Positions 42,800 to 53,460 of a stretch of DNA of 64,000 bases are shown here, piece by piece (the stretch's first letter is position 1; each line of letters begins with the position of its first letter). The stretch spans positions 1,860,001-1,924,000 of the forward strand of contig LSAX01000008.1 in the NCBI GenBank assembly GCA_001557505.1, in the 5' to 3' direction. The DNA comes from Reticulascus tulasneorum (Eukaryota > Ascomycota > Sordariomycetes > Glomerellales > Reticulascaceae). A model generated the notes under the pieces. It was not told the origin of the DNA and made no database searches. It worked only from the letters and a program-made list of their open reading frames with translations. Made by a program: the position numbers and the translations under genes.

Positions 42800-45163
42800 T
42801 TAGTTCTTATCAGGAACCCTGGTGTCGCCGCCCAAGCTTGATGTATCCAATGCCAAGAGCACCTTGGCAAACTCACTCCCAAACCGCCGCGCAAATCCCA
42901 TCTTCAGTCCGTCCGTCCACGCTTCACCCAGCTGCCACTTTTTAACCGCTTTGGGCTCTAGCTTTCGAATCTGAAGTTTTACAAACGCTTCCTCGACGTT
43001 ATTCTTCCCATCTCCCAGCCCCATAATTGTTACTATCTGCTCCATGATTGGTCCCTGTCCAATAAAGAGAAGCCTATCCTCGTCCGGATCATACACCTTC
43101 AGAGACAGATCCAAGGGAAAGACCGGCTCGCCATCACCAAGATCGAGTGTAATGGCCTGCTGTACTTCAAAGGTGAGCCAGCCCTCTCTAGTTACCGGCA
43201 CGACTTGATCCGCGACTCTGATGTCTTTGTAAGTCACGATGAACCACAGTTTATTGTGGCTGGGGCACTCTTCGCCACTGCTGGCGCCGCAGCAGAGAAG
43301 TGGGAGGGTATGTATGAGCAGGAAGAGTTTGATTTCTTTGCTTTCTCCGCTGACAGCGTCCCCTAGCCATCCCATGTGGATATGGTCGTTGATCAGGCGA
43401 CCAAGGCGGCCGATATATCGTTCCAACATCCCAGCAGCCTGTTGCTGCAGCACAGGATCGAGCTGTCCAAGGAGCATGCCGATTGTGATTGACATATGCT
43501 CGTGTGCTGGATCCGACTTCAGCCTCTTCTGCGGGTGTTCAGTCCAGGCCGACTTCGCCGCGTCGCCCAGTCGGGCTGCCAAATCAGCATTGTCAATTTC
43601 ACACACCTCCATCAGCTTCGTGATGCAGCTTTCATTCATCTTTGTCTGTTCCATTAGACCAGAGAAGAAGCAGGTTGCGTGTGGAAACCATTGCAGTATC
43701 GGTGCCTCCGATGCAACCTCGAGAGTATTTCCAGTATCACTCCGCAGCTCATATGTCGTCGGACCTGACCAGGAAGGGTCAGATGGCTCCAAGATCAAAT
43801 CATAGAGCGATTCGTTACTATCTTCAGCAGGATACAACTTTGTAATAGATTGGATGGAAGCGGTCATTACAGAATGCCAAGTCGGATTGAGAGATTGTGC
43901 CAAGTCACTATTGACAAACTCAAGTGCCGTCAAGCTCGACTTGTCTCTCCGGACGATCGGATGCGTATCCGTGAACATAATTCCAGGAAAATCTTCACGC
44001 TCGTACAGAGTCCTTACTCCGCGCGGAGGCTGGCTAATGAATGCCACGGTGGCTTTGCCCGGCTCTCCAGACATGAATTCGCGGCTGGAGACTTCATCCC
44101 CGACCTGGATTTCGCGCAGTGGCTTCGTGGTCTTATGATCTGCCAAGATCACTCGGCAATCACCGGAGAAGCACGAACTTCCCTTCTTATCTTTCCAATA
44201 CCCGTAGTCTTTCAGATATGCTACGCACATGTGCAACTCATTCCGGACTGGGGGCACCCCGAAGCCTGCTCCAGTATAATAGACGTAGGTCGTGCCCAAA
44301 TTCTTAGCGGCAATGTCGCCCCAGTCAAGATAACCTTGAAAGAGCCAAGCGCGATAGGTCTTCCACTGGTCTGAGCTGAGAGATGGGATATCTCCCGGAC
44401 TGATGGCCGGTTGACTCGTGGTAAGGAACGTGTATGTGTCCACAATTTCCGTATCCGAAGCCCCACAAGCCTTGAGCTTCACAAAATGGTTAAATATTTC
44501 TAGCACCGGATTGGTCCAGGCGCCATTTGCAAGCGCGGCCAGTTTCATGGTGCGATACGCCTTTGAACGGAGCAGTCTCTGGTACATGGCCACTGCATCA
44601 CTGCACGCCTTTATCTGGAACGAGTGGCGATAATACTCGGCCAGCAAGTCGGTGGCATTGTCGTTGATGTAGCCATTCACGTTCGAGATACCCGAGTTGA
44701 ACATGTCGGTGTTAACATTATCTTGGTAATCTCCCACTGAGTTATGGATTGCCTTAGCGGTCAGCGCGATGCCACCAGGTCGCAGTGGCTGGCCATTCAC
44801 GATGCTGAACGTGTCGGGCGAAGGACTCCAGTCAAGACCTGGGAAGATGACATCCCGAACGAGTTTTTTCCCGTCGTCCCAGTATTTTTCCTCATGTTTC
44901 TGCATGTAGTTGATCGCCATTAGAACAATGGGGTGGCGGTTGAATTGGAAGGCGGCGTCTGTTTGGACCGACGTGTAAGCGAATAAGTTCCGGACCGCAT
45001 CGGAGTCCGGGACCCCTGTTGGGCCGGGTTGCCCAACGACACCATTTATTTGGCCACCCTCGAAGTTTGAGGATTTCCAGGGGCCCGACTCCGCCTCAAA
45101 GGCTTTGAGGAACTGGTCATAATCTGGGAAATGGCTGAAGTGAGATGTCGAAATGCTTGGCAT
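42800..45163 (-). CDS. large protein with internal Hint (hedgehog/intein) domain
   Basis: Single-exon gene, 787 aa. Residues 1-330 are a mainly helical region of no known family. At 331 a Hint-type domain starts: C331-FSGDC with RVILAD, then PLREIQVGDEVSS (348-360) and the block-B motif FTDTHPIV (T398, H401), ending near 495. Hint domains cleave their own backbone through the first Cys and the TxxH His. This one lacks the terminal His-Asn of splicing inteins (it reads FPHATC), so cleavage rather than splicing is the more likely activity, if it is active at all. About 290 residues follow, with a hydrophobic LFLLIHTLPLLCC and a beta-rich C-terminus (DLSLKVYDPDEDRLLF). There is no signal peptide. 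It is divergent from the ten-exon gene at 46376, sharing 1.2 kb of upstream DNA. The domain call is fairly sure; the protein's role is unknown. Confidence 0.78.
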   Translation of the reverse strand: MPSISTSHFSHFPDYDQFLKAFEAESGPWKSSNFEGGQINGVVGQPGPTGVPDSDAVRNLFAYTSVQTDAAFQFNRHPIVLMAINYMQKHEEKYWDDGKKLVRDVIFPGLDWSPSPDTFSIVNGQPLRPGGIALTAKAIHNSVGDYQDNVNTDMFNSGISNVNGYINDNATDLLAEYYRHSFQIKACSDAVAMYQRLLRSKAYRTMKLAALANGAWTNPVLEIFNHFVKLKACGASDTEIVDTYTFLTTSQPAISPGDIPSLSSDQWKTYRAWLFQGYLDWGDIAAKNLGTTYVYYTGAGFGVPPVRNELHMCVAYLKDYGYWKDKKGSSCFSGDCRVILADHKTTKPLREIQVGDEVSSREFMSGEPGKATVAFISQPPRGVRTLYEREDFPGIMFTDTHPIVRRDKSSLTALEFVNSDLAQSLNPTWHSVMTASIQSITKLYPAEDSNESLYDLILEPSDPSWSGPTTYELRSDTGNTLEVASEAPILQWFPHATCFFSGLMEQTKMNESCITKLMEVCEIDNADLAARLGDAAKSAWTEHPQKRLKSDPAHEHMSITIGMLLGQLDPVLQQQAAGMLERYIGRLGRLINDHIHMGWLGDAVSGESKEIKLFLLIHTLPLLCCGASSGEECPSHNKLWFIVTYKDIRVADQVVPVTREGWLTFEVQQAITLDLGDGEPVFPLDLSLKVYDPDEDRLLFIGQGPIMEQIVTIMGLGDGKNNVEEAFVKLQIRKLEPKAVKKWQLGEAWTDGLKMGFARRFGSEFAKVLLALDTSSLGGDTRVPDKN

Positions 45164-46375
45164 GGCTGATGCAGCTTGGAGATGGAAGCACAGAGAGATG
45201 CGAGTGATAAACTAAGTCGATGACTGCAGATTACACAATTTCATAATTCAAATTGCAGGGAACGGCCGTCTTTAGTAGTCTTGAGAAGCCGCCGTCTTGC
45301 TTCTTCTTACGATAGCGACGACTCGGCCTTTCCGTTCACGCCATTTTCCCGTTCCATAATCGCAGATAAATCCAACTCAGCTGGAGCTGTTCATCACTTC
45401 TTCATACTGGCGACAACAGTGCGCAGGCTTGATCTGAAAACTCGCAAGAGTCGGTCACGTCAGGGCTGCTTCGGTCGAAGGCGAGTCCAATAATGTGGTT
45501 GTATCGGATCTAGAAGCGGGTTGCCGTCCGCGAGTTCAGCGAGCCTTGAAGAGCCTTTCGAACATATTGGATAACTATGTAGCATGGACTCATGAATTCA
45601 GCTTTCAGCTAACTCGGAATTACTCTTTTAAGGTTATCTGCTCCGGTGTCGATTCTCATCGTCGAGTCCCATTGTCGATCCCCCCCATTCTCCACCTAAC
45701 CGCCCCCGCGTCTTGTTCCCGCATTTGGCAGCATTGATATGCACGCAGCCCGGCCAGCCCAGCACTCCAACGTCGATATTACTCTTTAAGGAACATCAGC
45801 ACGCCACCATGTAACTGTATTCCCATTCAGCCCCTGAAATTCCTGGATTCAACAGTAGTTGTTGTTGTGAGCATGTTCAATACGATCCAATACGATAATA
45901 CAGGCATGAACTTCGTTGCATATCGATGACGAAACACAATCCCGGTTAGACGGAGGTAGCTTTGATTGCCAGTAGCATTTCTATTTTATTGATGTTGTAT
46001 TACATTGCAGCGTACGACTATTGGCTGAAGTGTTTGCGATGGGAAGCTGAAGGCTAAGAACTGTGACCCTGTGGTTGAGCTGATGTAGATCAGAGTGGGC
46101 AAAATAACGGATCTGCCGACTGCAAGAACTGCTTTGAAAGACATGCTCGTGTGCGTGGAGTGATTAGCTGTGTGATCTCAAGTTCTCTGCTCATCGACTT
46201 CGCTCTGACGACCATATAAGTCATGATTCCCAGCCGGCTTAAAGGAAGGGCTTGCACTGCCAACTACTACCTTTCCATCCGCCTTTGAACGCACTTCTTC
46301 AATCAAGGTATCATACAAGAAGCGAATTTATTTCTCTTCCAACCAGCGAGTTTCTTGACATTGCTCATCTTCTCC
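45164..46375. promoter_or_regulatory. shared divergent intergenic region
   Basis: 1.2 kb between the start codons of the Hint-domain gene (minus) and the 1325-aa gene (plus). No gene is seen inside. C/T-rich tracts precede the plus-strand start (46265-46375). Co-regulation of the two genes from here is plausible but not shown. Confidence 0.45.
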
Positions 46376-49300
46376 ATGGCTTTCAATCTCATTCCTGGCT
46401 CTTTCGAGAGCGCTTTGTTCCGGAGTGATGCCAGCGGCCTCCAAGCTCGGCTATCTAAAATCAACGATGCACGAATGAAAGATCGTAAGGCGAGAAACGC
46501 CTTACTCCGAGCTCGTCATAAGTTTAATGGTTTACCCGAAGGTATGCCATGAAATTTTGTTTTATTTTAGCCTTATCGTCCATCTAACACCGAGCAAGAC
46601 GCCAAGTCATTCCATTCCAATAATCCTCAGGGCCACGGGCTGCCTCGGTCTTACACAATAAAGTTTGACGACATTCTCCCCGATGAAGATGCATCCCTTG
46701 TAGACGGAGCCAAGGTCGTGTTCGGCCAGTACGGTCTCAAGGACGGAGGCATCATCCTCGACGATCATGTCATCCAGCCTAAGGACATACATTTTTCTGA
46801 AGCGTTGAAGACCTACACCTTCGACGCTCCAGCCAAAAAGCTAGGGAGCAATGAAAAGCCTCACAACGTCACCGGGTACATCAACTTCACCTCGGCGAAA
46901 CCTCTAGGAACTCTAGGCGTCAACAACTCTACATACAATGTCACTCTCCAGCCCGACCCTATCAAGTTCAGCGTTCAGGTTTCTGCCGACGCTGGTGCGA
47001 GCTTTGACACAGCTCAAAAGAAGTTTCTTTGGGACCCCAAGAGTCCTAAGTGGAAAGCTGCACATTGGGCAGACACAATGGAGTTTTGGTATGACATAAA
47101 AATCGAATCCGACCTGATTCTCGATACCATGGTTTACGTTGAGAACTACTTCATTGACAAGAGTAAGTAATCAGAAGAGTCCTATTTTTGTGTGTGATGA
47201 GTTATGCGTGTTAATAATGATTCTTTCTTAAAGTCGACCCGAATCCCGTGGAGTTCAACCTCACCTCTGATCAATATTCGACCGTCTACACATCCGTCAT
47301 GAGTGGTAGTAAAGCTCCGAATGGTGGTGTTCTGAGTACGACAGTGACAGATTTGGACTCCATTCCTGCTGCTTCAGAGGCTCGAAAGAAAGAAGCTGTT
47401 CGTTCGGTCTTTCCAATGGTCACCAACTTTCAATTCAGTCCATTCGGCGACTCCTTTGTCGGGGTCTACCAGGCTAAAGATGGCTCAGTCTACGCTGTCA
47501 AAGGCGAAATGATAATGGAGGATTTCTCTCTTCTCTCTGCCCTCCGGAAGCCGGAGACAACTCCTCTCATCGATATTACCCCTGCCGAGATTGCCCCAAG
47601 TGTTGCCGCTGCGGGCCCGGTAAAAGCGCTCGCTCTCAATGCCGCCCCGGTCAAGGTTGCTGCTGCTGCGACCCCTCCGAACCTAAAGGTCACTGGGTTG
47701 TTGAACCTGTCTCCCATGGTCCCGGACCCGACTGACCCTTCCGGATTTCGCGACTCTGTTGCGCAGTTGGCCATGCAAGATTTCCATGATATCATTGTCT
47801 ATTACATGGACGATGATCTGCGTACAACCTTTATCAGCTCAACGCCTATCAAACTGCCTGCTGCTGTCGAGGCAATTGCGATTGACGGAGGGGAAGAGAA
47901 TCGGAAATTCTACAAGAAGCTCCAGGTGCCTTACCTGGCTACATTTGTGGCGAACAGTAAGTCTTAGGCCCGGTTGATTTCCACTCACACCATCTGACTT
48001 TCGGGAACTGCACAGGCACCATGCCCGAGGGCACGAAGGTCAACGGGGCTCGCGCTGATAAGCTGCTCAGGCAGCTCCCTGTAGACGACCCAGTATACAA
48101 ACGGCACTCGGATAAGTTGTACCGCATGCGCTTTCTCGAAAAGTTTCCCGAAGTGCAGCAGTACCTCGACGCCCAAAGGAACTACAACTATGATGCCAAC
48201 ATCGACACCATCGCCACCACCATGAAAAATAAACTGGCCTCCAACACGACAGGCATCAACGCAGCCAACCCAGTTGAGTACGCCCAAACACTGAAGAAGG
48301 CCCAAGACGACATCGACGGTCTCGCTAAATGGGCCAAGTCGAAACGCCTATACTGGGCCTTCATGGTGCTGTACTGGGTGGAGACTGCCTCACTTCCGAA
48401 CTGGTACGCTCAGTACACAACTGCCCCAGGGCAGGCAGGGTCCTCGCTGGGCATGTTTATCAAAAATTTGAATGGCATTTTTGGCACGCTCGAGAACAAC
48501 GAGTCGAACCCGAGCGGGCCATCCTTCCTTGAGAGCTTCAATGAGGGTATCCGACTGTTCCAGATGAACTCCATTGTGCCGCAGCTTGTAGACATTGATA
48601 AGAACAGTTCTGACTTTAACTCCATCCTCAAGGCCTGCCTCTATGAGTTTTGGTTGCACTATAAAGACAGCCAGGACCAGAATATGCGGGATCAGGCAGC
48701 AACCTCGCTGCAGCTTTACAACGACGAACGGTTGCTATACGATATGTTCCTGCCGCTAGCGAATGCGCAGCGATTTGTCGGTGCCGTGAGCACGTGGGGC
48801 AATGTATACGGGCTGTGGGAGCAGGCTATCAACAAGGCTGGGTGGTACCAGAAGCTCGCCAACGGAGCCAAGCTGTTTAGACATCTCGGGATGATGGTGG
48901 CGATCACAATGATTGCCCTGCCTATCGTCTATGGTGGCTTCGACAACATGTCAGGTCCGGTGCAGGCGCAATTCATCAGGTAAGCCAACCAGTCCTCATC
49001 GTCCTGGTAATTATGTGTGTGGGTGTGCTTACATATTTATAGCGCCGTAGTCCGAATCGGAGGACAGTTGACTATCAAGCTTATCCAGGGCGTCTGGAGA
49101 ATCCGTGATGTCTTCGGCCAGATTGGCGGATTGGGTAAGGCAACCAGGATTCTCCTCGGCGTCGGTGATAAGATTTACGAGGAAGCTGCGAAGAAAGGAG
49201 CTACACGGGTATGATCCTCGCCTCCCCTTCCATCCCCTGCGTCACCCCTCAATGAGATGTTCGTCCGCGGGAACACTAACAGAGTCTCCAGGTTGGCAGC

Positions 49301-51007
49301 GCCATGGGCAAATTCTTCACCCGCACTGCAGCGCAGACGGCGGAAATTGCAGCCGCAGATGCGCAAGCTTTCACCAAACTTCAGAAGGCATTCGGACGAA
49401 ATATTGGGGAGGTCTTCGGAACGGTTTGCGGGTACGTAGTCTCGCCTTTGCGGCGTCGATTCGTTAGGGAACAGTATCACTGACATCTGTGCAAAGAATC
49501 GCCCTGTCAATCGTCACAATCGTCCTGACAGCACTTGATCTCGCTCATCAGACGAGCGGTTTAATGATTGCCAGCGACGTCTTCATGCTCATGTCCGCCA
49601 CCATCCAGATTCTCACCATCGTGGCGGGCTGGGTGGCGGTCGCAGCGGCAGCGGCAGTCGAAGGCACCCGTAAGTCTCCCGGGCGAAGCCGAAAGGACTA
49701 CTGACAGTCTGTACTGACATATTCATAGTTCTGGCGGCTATGCTTCCGGGGTTGACGCTCGTTGCCTCGTGGGGTGGCCCAGTTGCTATTGCTTTTGCGC
49801 TGGTTGGCATTATATTCCTTATTATTTTCGAGTCGCTCCAAGGTACAGTTGGCCGAAACATATCCCCAGCCGGACTTTCTTCTCGGAAGATTTCTATCAG
49901 CTGACGCGAGTACAACAGATCGACGCAATCCGGTTCAGAAGTTCGTCGATGATAGGTGCAAGCCCGCTGGATTGTATATGAGGTACCTTGCCATCGATTA
50001 CTTCACCGAAATACCACCCAAGGATAAATCGGCCGGATTGATTGGTGTGAGCATTCAAACCTCCTCTCTCTTGACAGGCGGAAAAGATGGTTATTTGCAT
50101 GTCAACGCCTCCATCGACAACCCGACAGTAAATACAACCCCCTCGCTCGAGTACACCGCGAACGATATATGGACCCTCTATACCGACGGTTACGGGAATA
50201 CAACCATCTCAACGCGCAAGTACGTCGACGGCGTCGTGCGGTACATTTTCCTAGCCTCAGCCGACGATGGAAAGAGCCTCACGACTCTGGAGCTACCGGT
50301 CAAGGACGACGCCAAGTACACACAGCGGTTGGCCAAATGCCAGTGGCAGGTGGAGGTTATGGCTGACCCAACAATCGACACTAACACGGACAGCAAAGAC
50401 AAAACCCGCAGGCCGCTAGAGGCGATGTGCAGAATTCGCCAGAACTCATCGGCGCTGACTTTCTCGGAGCTTAAGGGAGCCTACTTGGAGCCAACAATAG
50501 GGATTTCCGATATGCTGATGATGCAACTGTGGACAGTGAAGATGCAGGCTATTGGGCCGGGAACTTTGTCGTATCGCCATAATCCGTGGAAGTTGGCGAC
50601 GAACCAGACTGTGAGTGCAATATGACTGTGCATCCTTAGCGAAAGCCTGCGGCCTAGCCCTTCCCCATGTCTAGCGCCGAAGTCTCCAACCCGGCCGTAG
50701 TACCTGCGAACGGCGCTAACATTATATGCAGGGCCAGTCAAACTTCCCCGAATTCACCCCCAGCTACAGCAGCACCGGACTCCAGTGGAGCATCTCGCCG
50801 AGCCTGGCAGATCCATTCGAGCTCGTGACGGCGGCTGGCTCGGATGAGGGAACAATTCGCATGAAAACGGGCTCGGCGTTCACCAAGACCATACCGAGCA
50901 CGACATATACGGTTTCGTGTACGGCGACCATGGCAAACGGTCCATCAGTTACTCGAACAACCACCGTTGCCATCCAGGTTGATGATATTTCCACAAGTGG
51001 ACTCTAG
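46376..51007 (+). CDS. very large protein with hydrophobic helix cluster, unknown family
   Basis: Ten exons (46376-46541, 46599-47162, 47234-47956, 48016-48979, 49043-49208, 49292-49431, 49497-49669, 49729-49842, 49919-50610, 50732-51007) give 1325 aa; every join is GT..AG and keeps frame. Residues 1-770 look soluble: an N-terminal charged helix, beta-rich parts with Asn-x-Thr sites, an Ala/Pro-rich linker near 360-400, then helices. Hydrophobic segments lie at about 775-793 (MVAITMIALPIVYGG), 909-923, 934-961 and 966-1000 (PVAIAFALVGIIFLIIF). A C-terminal ~320 aa region is beta-rich and ends in an Ig-like strand pattern (YTVSCTATMANGPS). No signal peptide is seen. Hydrophobic hairpins embedded in a large soluble protein resemble translocation or pore-forming proteins, but no family is recognised, so this is only a suggestion. 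It lies divergent to the Hint-domain gene. Confidence 0.75.
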
Positions 51008-52323
51008 AAGACTGTCAGAGGTAGGACTGCGGTGCGAGCTACTCTCGCCTCGATCCGGAGATGGATTTCAACATTTTCGTTTGCAGTTGTCTGTACCGAT
51101 TTTCGACTTCTGCCATCCGTAGCCTGGAGCTACGCGTCAGTCTATATCTTCTGCTCTGTGAGCTTCTACAGCTGTTTTGCAAGTAATTACAGATAGGACA
51201 GCTTGTTGCATTAGTTAGTTGGTTTGTTGTTTAGTGACCAACTCAATTCTCTCCTTGGAAGACACGCCCCTTTTGTGCGCTTGGTGAGGCTTTGCACGCA
51301 CCTGCGTCTACGCATCTTGCCATGTAACACTTTGGTGCCTCCCACAGGTCTGGTTCCTAGACCTGCAAATGCAATGTGTACTGGATCATCAAGCAAGCGA
51401 TACTAGTACTGCCACATGGACGTAGCTTCACCTTGAAGATTTCCTACATAGCTCCGGGAACCCACGCGAAGTGCCAAAATTCACTTCCCGCAAGTGGGTC
51501 CTCTCCCGGAGCGTCTCTTCCGCCCGATTGGTCAATCAATAAGCCAATCCCGCCGCTTACGGGGGTATCGGTTCCAGCCTCCTCACGAGTCAATGACGTC
51601 AGACTGTTCCAATCTGTAGATGGCCTCACCCTCCTCAAAGTTTGCAACCAAAATTTGACGAAAGCCAAGAAAACACCCCGGGGGGATTTCCCGGTTCAAC
51701 AATGTGGCTGTCGCCTCTCACGTAAACACTTGGCGCAAGTGCAGGCCTATGCGCTAGAAGCAATTCCCGGTTCGAGCTGGCTGGCTGGCCGTGTACTTTT
51801 CCTGCCGTTGATTCATGTTGCACAGAGATTGGCAGCTCTTCAGTCACGTCTTCGAGGCTTCCCCAACATATTCAGGCACTTGGAACCTCAGTGCCAAGGG
51901 GAACTGTCATCGCCGATTTAGTATCGGAGAATACGAATAAGAGGGGGTGAGCAAGCGAGCGGGAAGGCTGGAGAGACTGTTTGGCGTTGAAGATCGACGC
52001 TGAGCGGCGTTGCATCCAACCACCATCACACGACGAGGGCTCCACACTCGCCCAAATTATGCAAAGAAGACGGAAGAATGCTAGAGCTAGTGCTCAATGG
52101 TACTATGATGAACCATGGGTGATATCGCCTGCATTGTGTGATCGATGGAGTTTGCAGCATGCACCGATGGTGTCGTCACTGCCTCGGGCGCATAGGTGTG
52201 AATATACATATTCCCTTTCTTTTCCCAATTCTGAGCCACCCTCTTCTCCATCTCACTCAAGCTCGTGCCTCACCTGTCTCACCACACATCCCGAAGCCGC
52301 ACAAGTTGCGCCAGTCTCAAGTC
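51008..52323. other. intergenic region with paired CCAAT boxes
   Basis: No gene recognised. At about 51522-51550 two inverted CCAAT boxes (ATTGG) stand close together with a normal-orientation CCAAT, a possible binding site for the CCAAT complex. The remaining short frames have no motifs. Confidence 0.4.
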
Positions 52324-52833
52324 ATGGCTCCAGTTACACCAGTTTCTGACCTAGTAGACACTGTCGTCTCTCACCTCCTACCCCGATCTCTCATCCCAAC
52401 ACGGACGAACCCCGACATCCCCGATGTCGTCAGGAGGCAAGCTACTGTAACGGTCACGGTAATTGCCCAAGGTGGCGGGTCAGGGTCTGGGTCCAGCAAC
52501 CTCAGCACCGGCTCCATCGTCGGCATCGTGATCGGATCGGTCGTCGGCATCCTCCTGATCGCATGGCTCATTCGCTCATGCACGGCCATGAACCATCCGG
52601 AGCAGTACGGCGAACCGTACGGGCAGGCTCGACATCGGGGGAGCTCGCCCCAGACACGACACAGGAGACGACACTCGCATCACTCGGCTTATGAGTACTC
52701 CCCGCCCCGATCACGACAGAGGTCGAGATCGACTCGCAGCTCGCGGCCGATTGTGATAGAGAAGACGAGCGTCTCGCCAAGACCCCCGCCGGTCGCGGTA
52801 TATGAGACTCATCGTTCTCGGTCCAGATACTGA
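52324..52833 (+). CDS. single-pass membrane protein with Arg/Ser-rich tail
   Basis: Single exon, 169 aa from the ATG at 52324 (MAPVTPVSDLVD). A Gly/Ser linker (GGGSGSGSSNLSTG) leads into one membrane helix, SIVGIVIGSVVGILLIAWLI, with the small-residue IxGxxxG pattern of fungal single-pass sensors. A basic cytoplasmic tail follows, rich in Arg, Ser and His (RQRSRSTRSSRP). No cleavable signal peptide is present, though an RRQ site before the linker could be processed. The layout resembles Wsc/Mid2-like and related small membrane proteins, but the Cys-rich WSC domain is absent. The frame is open upstream to 52138; I prefer the internal ATG because the upstream part lacks protein-like character. 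Function unknown. Confidence 0.6.
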   Translation: MAPVTPVSDLVDTVVSHLLPRSLIPTRTNPDIPDVVRRQATVTVTVIAQGGGSGSGSSNLSTGSIVGIVIGSVVGILLIAWLIRSCTAMNHPEQYGEPYGQARHRGSSPQTRHRRRHSHHSAYEYSPPRSRQRSRSTRSSRPIVIEKTSVSPRPPPVAVYETHRSRSRY

Positions 52834-53460
52834 GGAATGGTCTGGGAGCACGTTCTGCTAAGAATGATGTGCTCTGATTACATGGCCGCAGCTTCTCAAC
52901 CGTGGCGGACACATTCACGAGGAGGTTGTATACACGAATGGGATCAGTCTAGGGCAGACTAGTGACCGGAATGGAAACTATGCAACGAATGACGAACATT
53001 ATTATGGACTTTCAACATGGCAACTGTATATAAGCCATTTTGGTGCATCGGAGTACGGGACTTGGCACGACGCCTGGGGTGAAACGACGACAATGAGGGT
53101 TCAGAAAGGGTCCTCATGCATACAGCAACAACATATTTCTAGATCGAATATAACAGAACATGCTTTTTAACCCATCCAACTGGTCTCATTCAGTCAATTG
53201 ACGCTTGCGAAGTAACCAGTCGAAACGTACGAGACGATGCATGCTTCTGAACACAATATTGGGGATGTTTCCAGGATATTGGTATGTATCTGGTGCTCAT
53301 AATAATTCAAGAGATTCTAGGGAGTTCGATTCGCAGCACAAAAACCAGCCATATCGAGTAGAAACCCCACGTGCCAAACGCCAGCCTGATCCAATCATCA
53401 GTCGTAATCGTCCACTCTTTCGCTCGACTCCAAGATTCTCATTTTCTAATCATCCGTCTT
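52834..53460. other. intergenic, no gene seen
   Basis: 3' flanks of the converging membrane-protein and phosphoketolase genes; nothing else supported. Confidence 0.4.
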
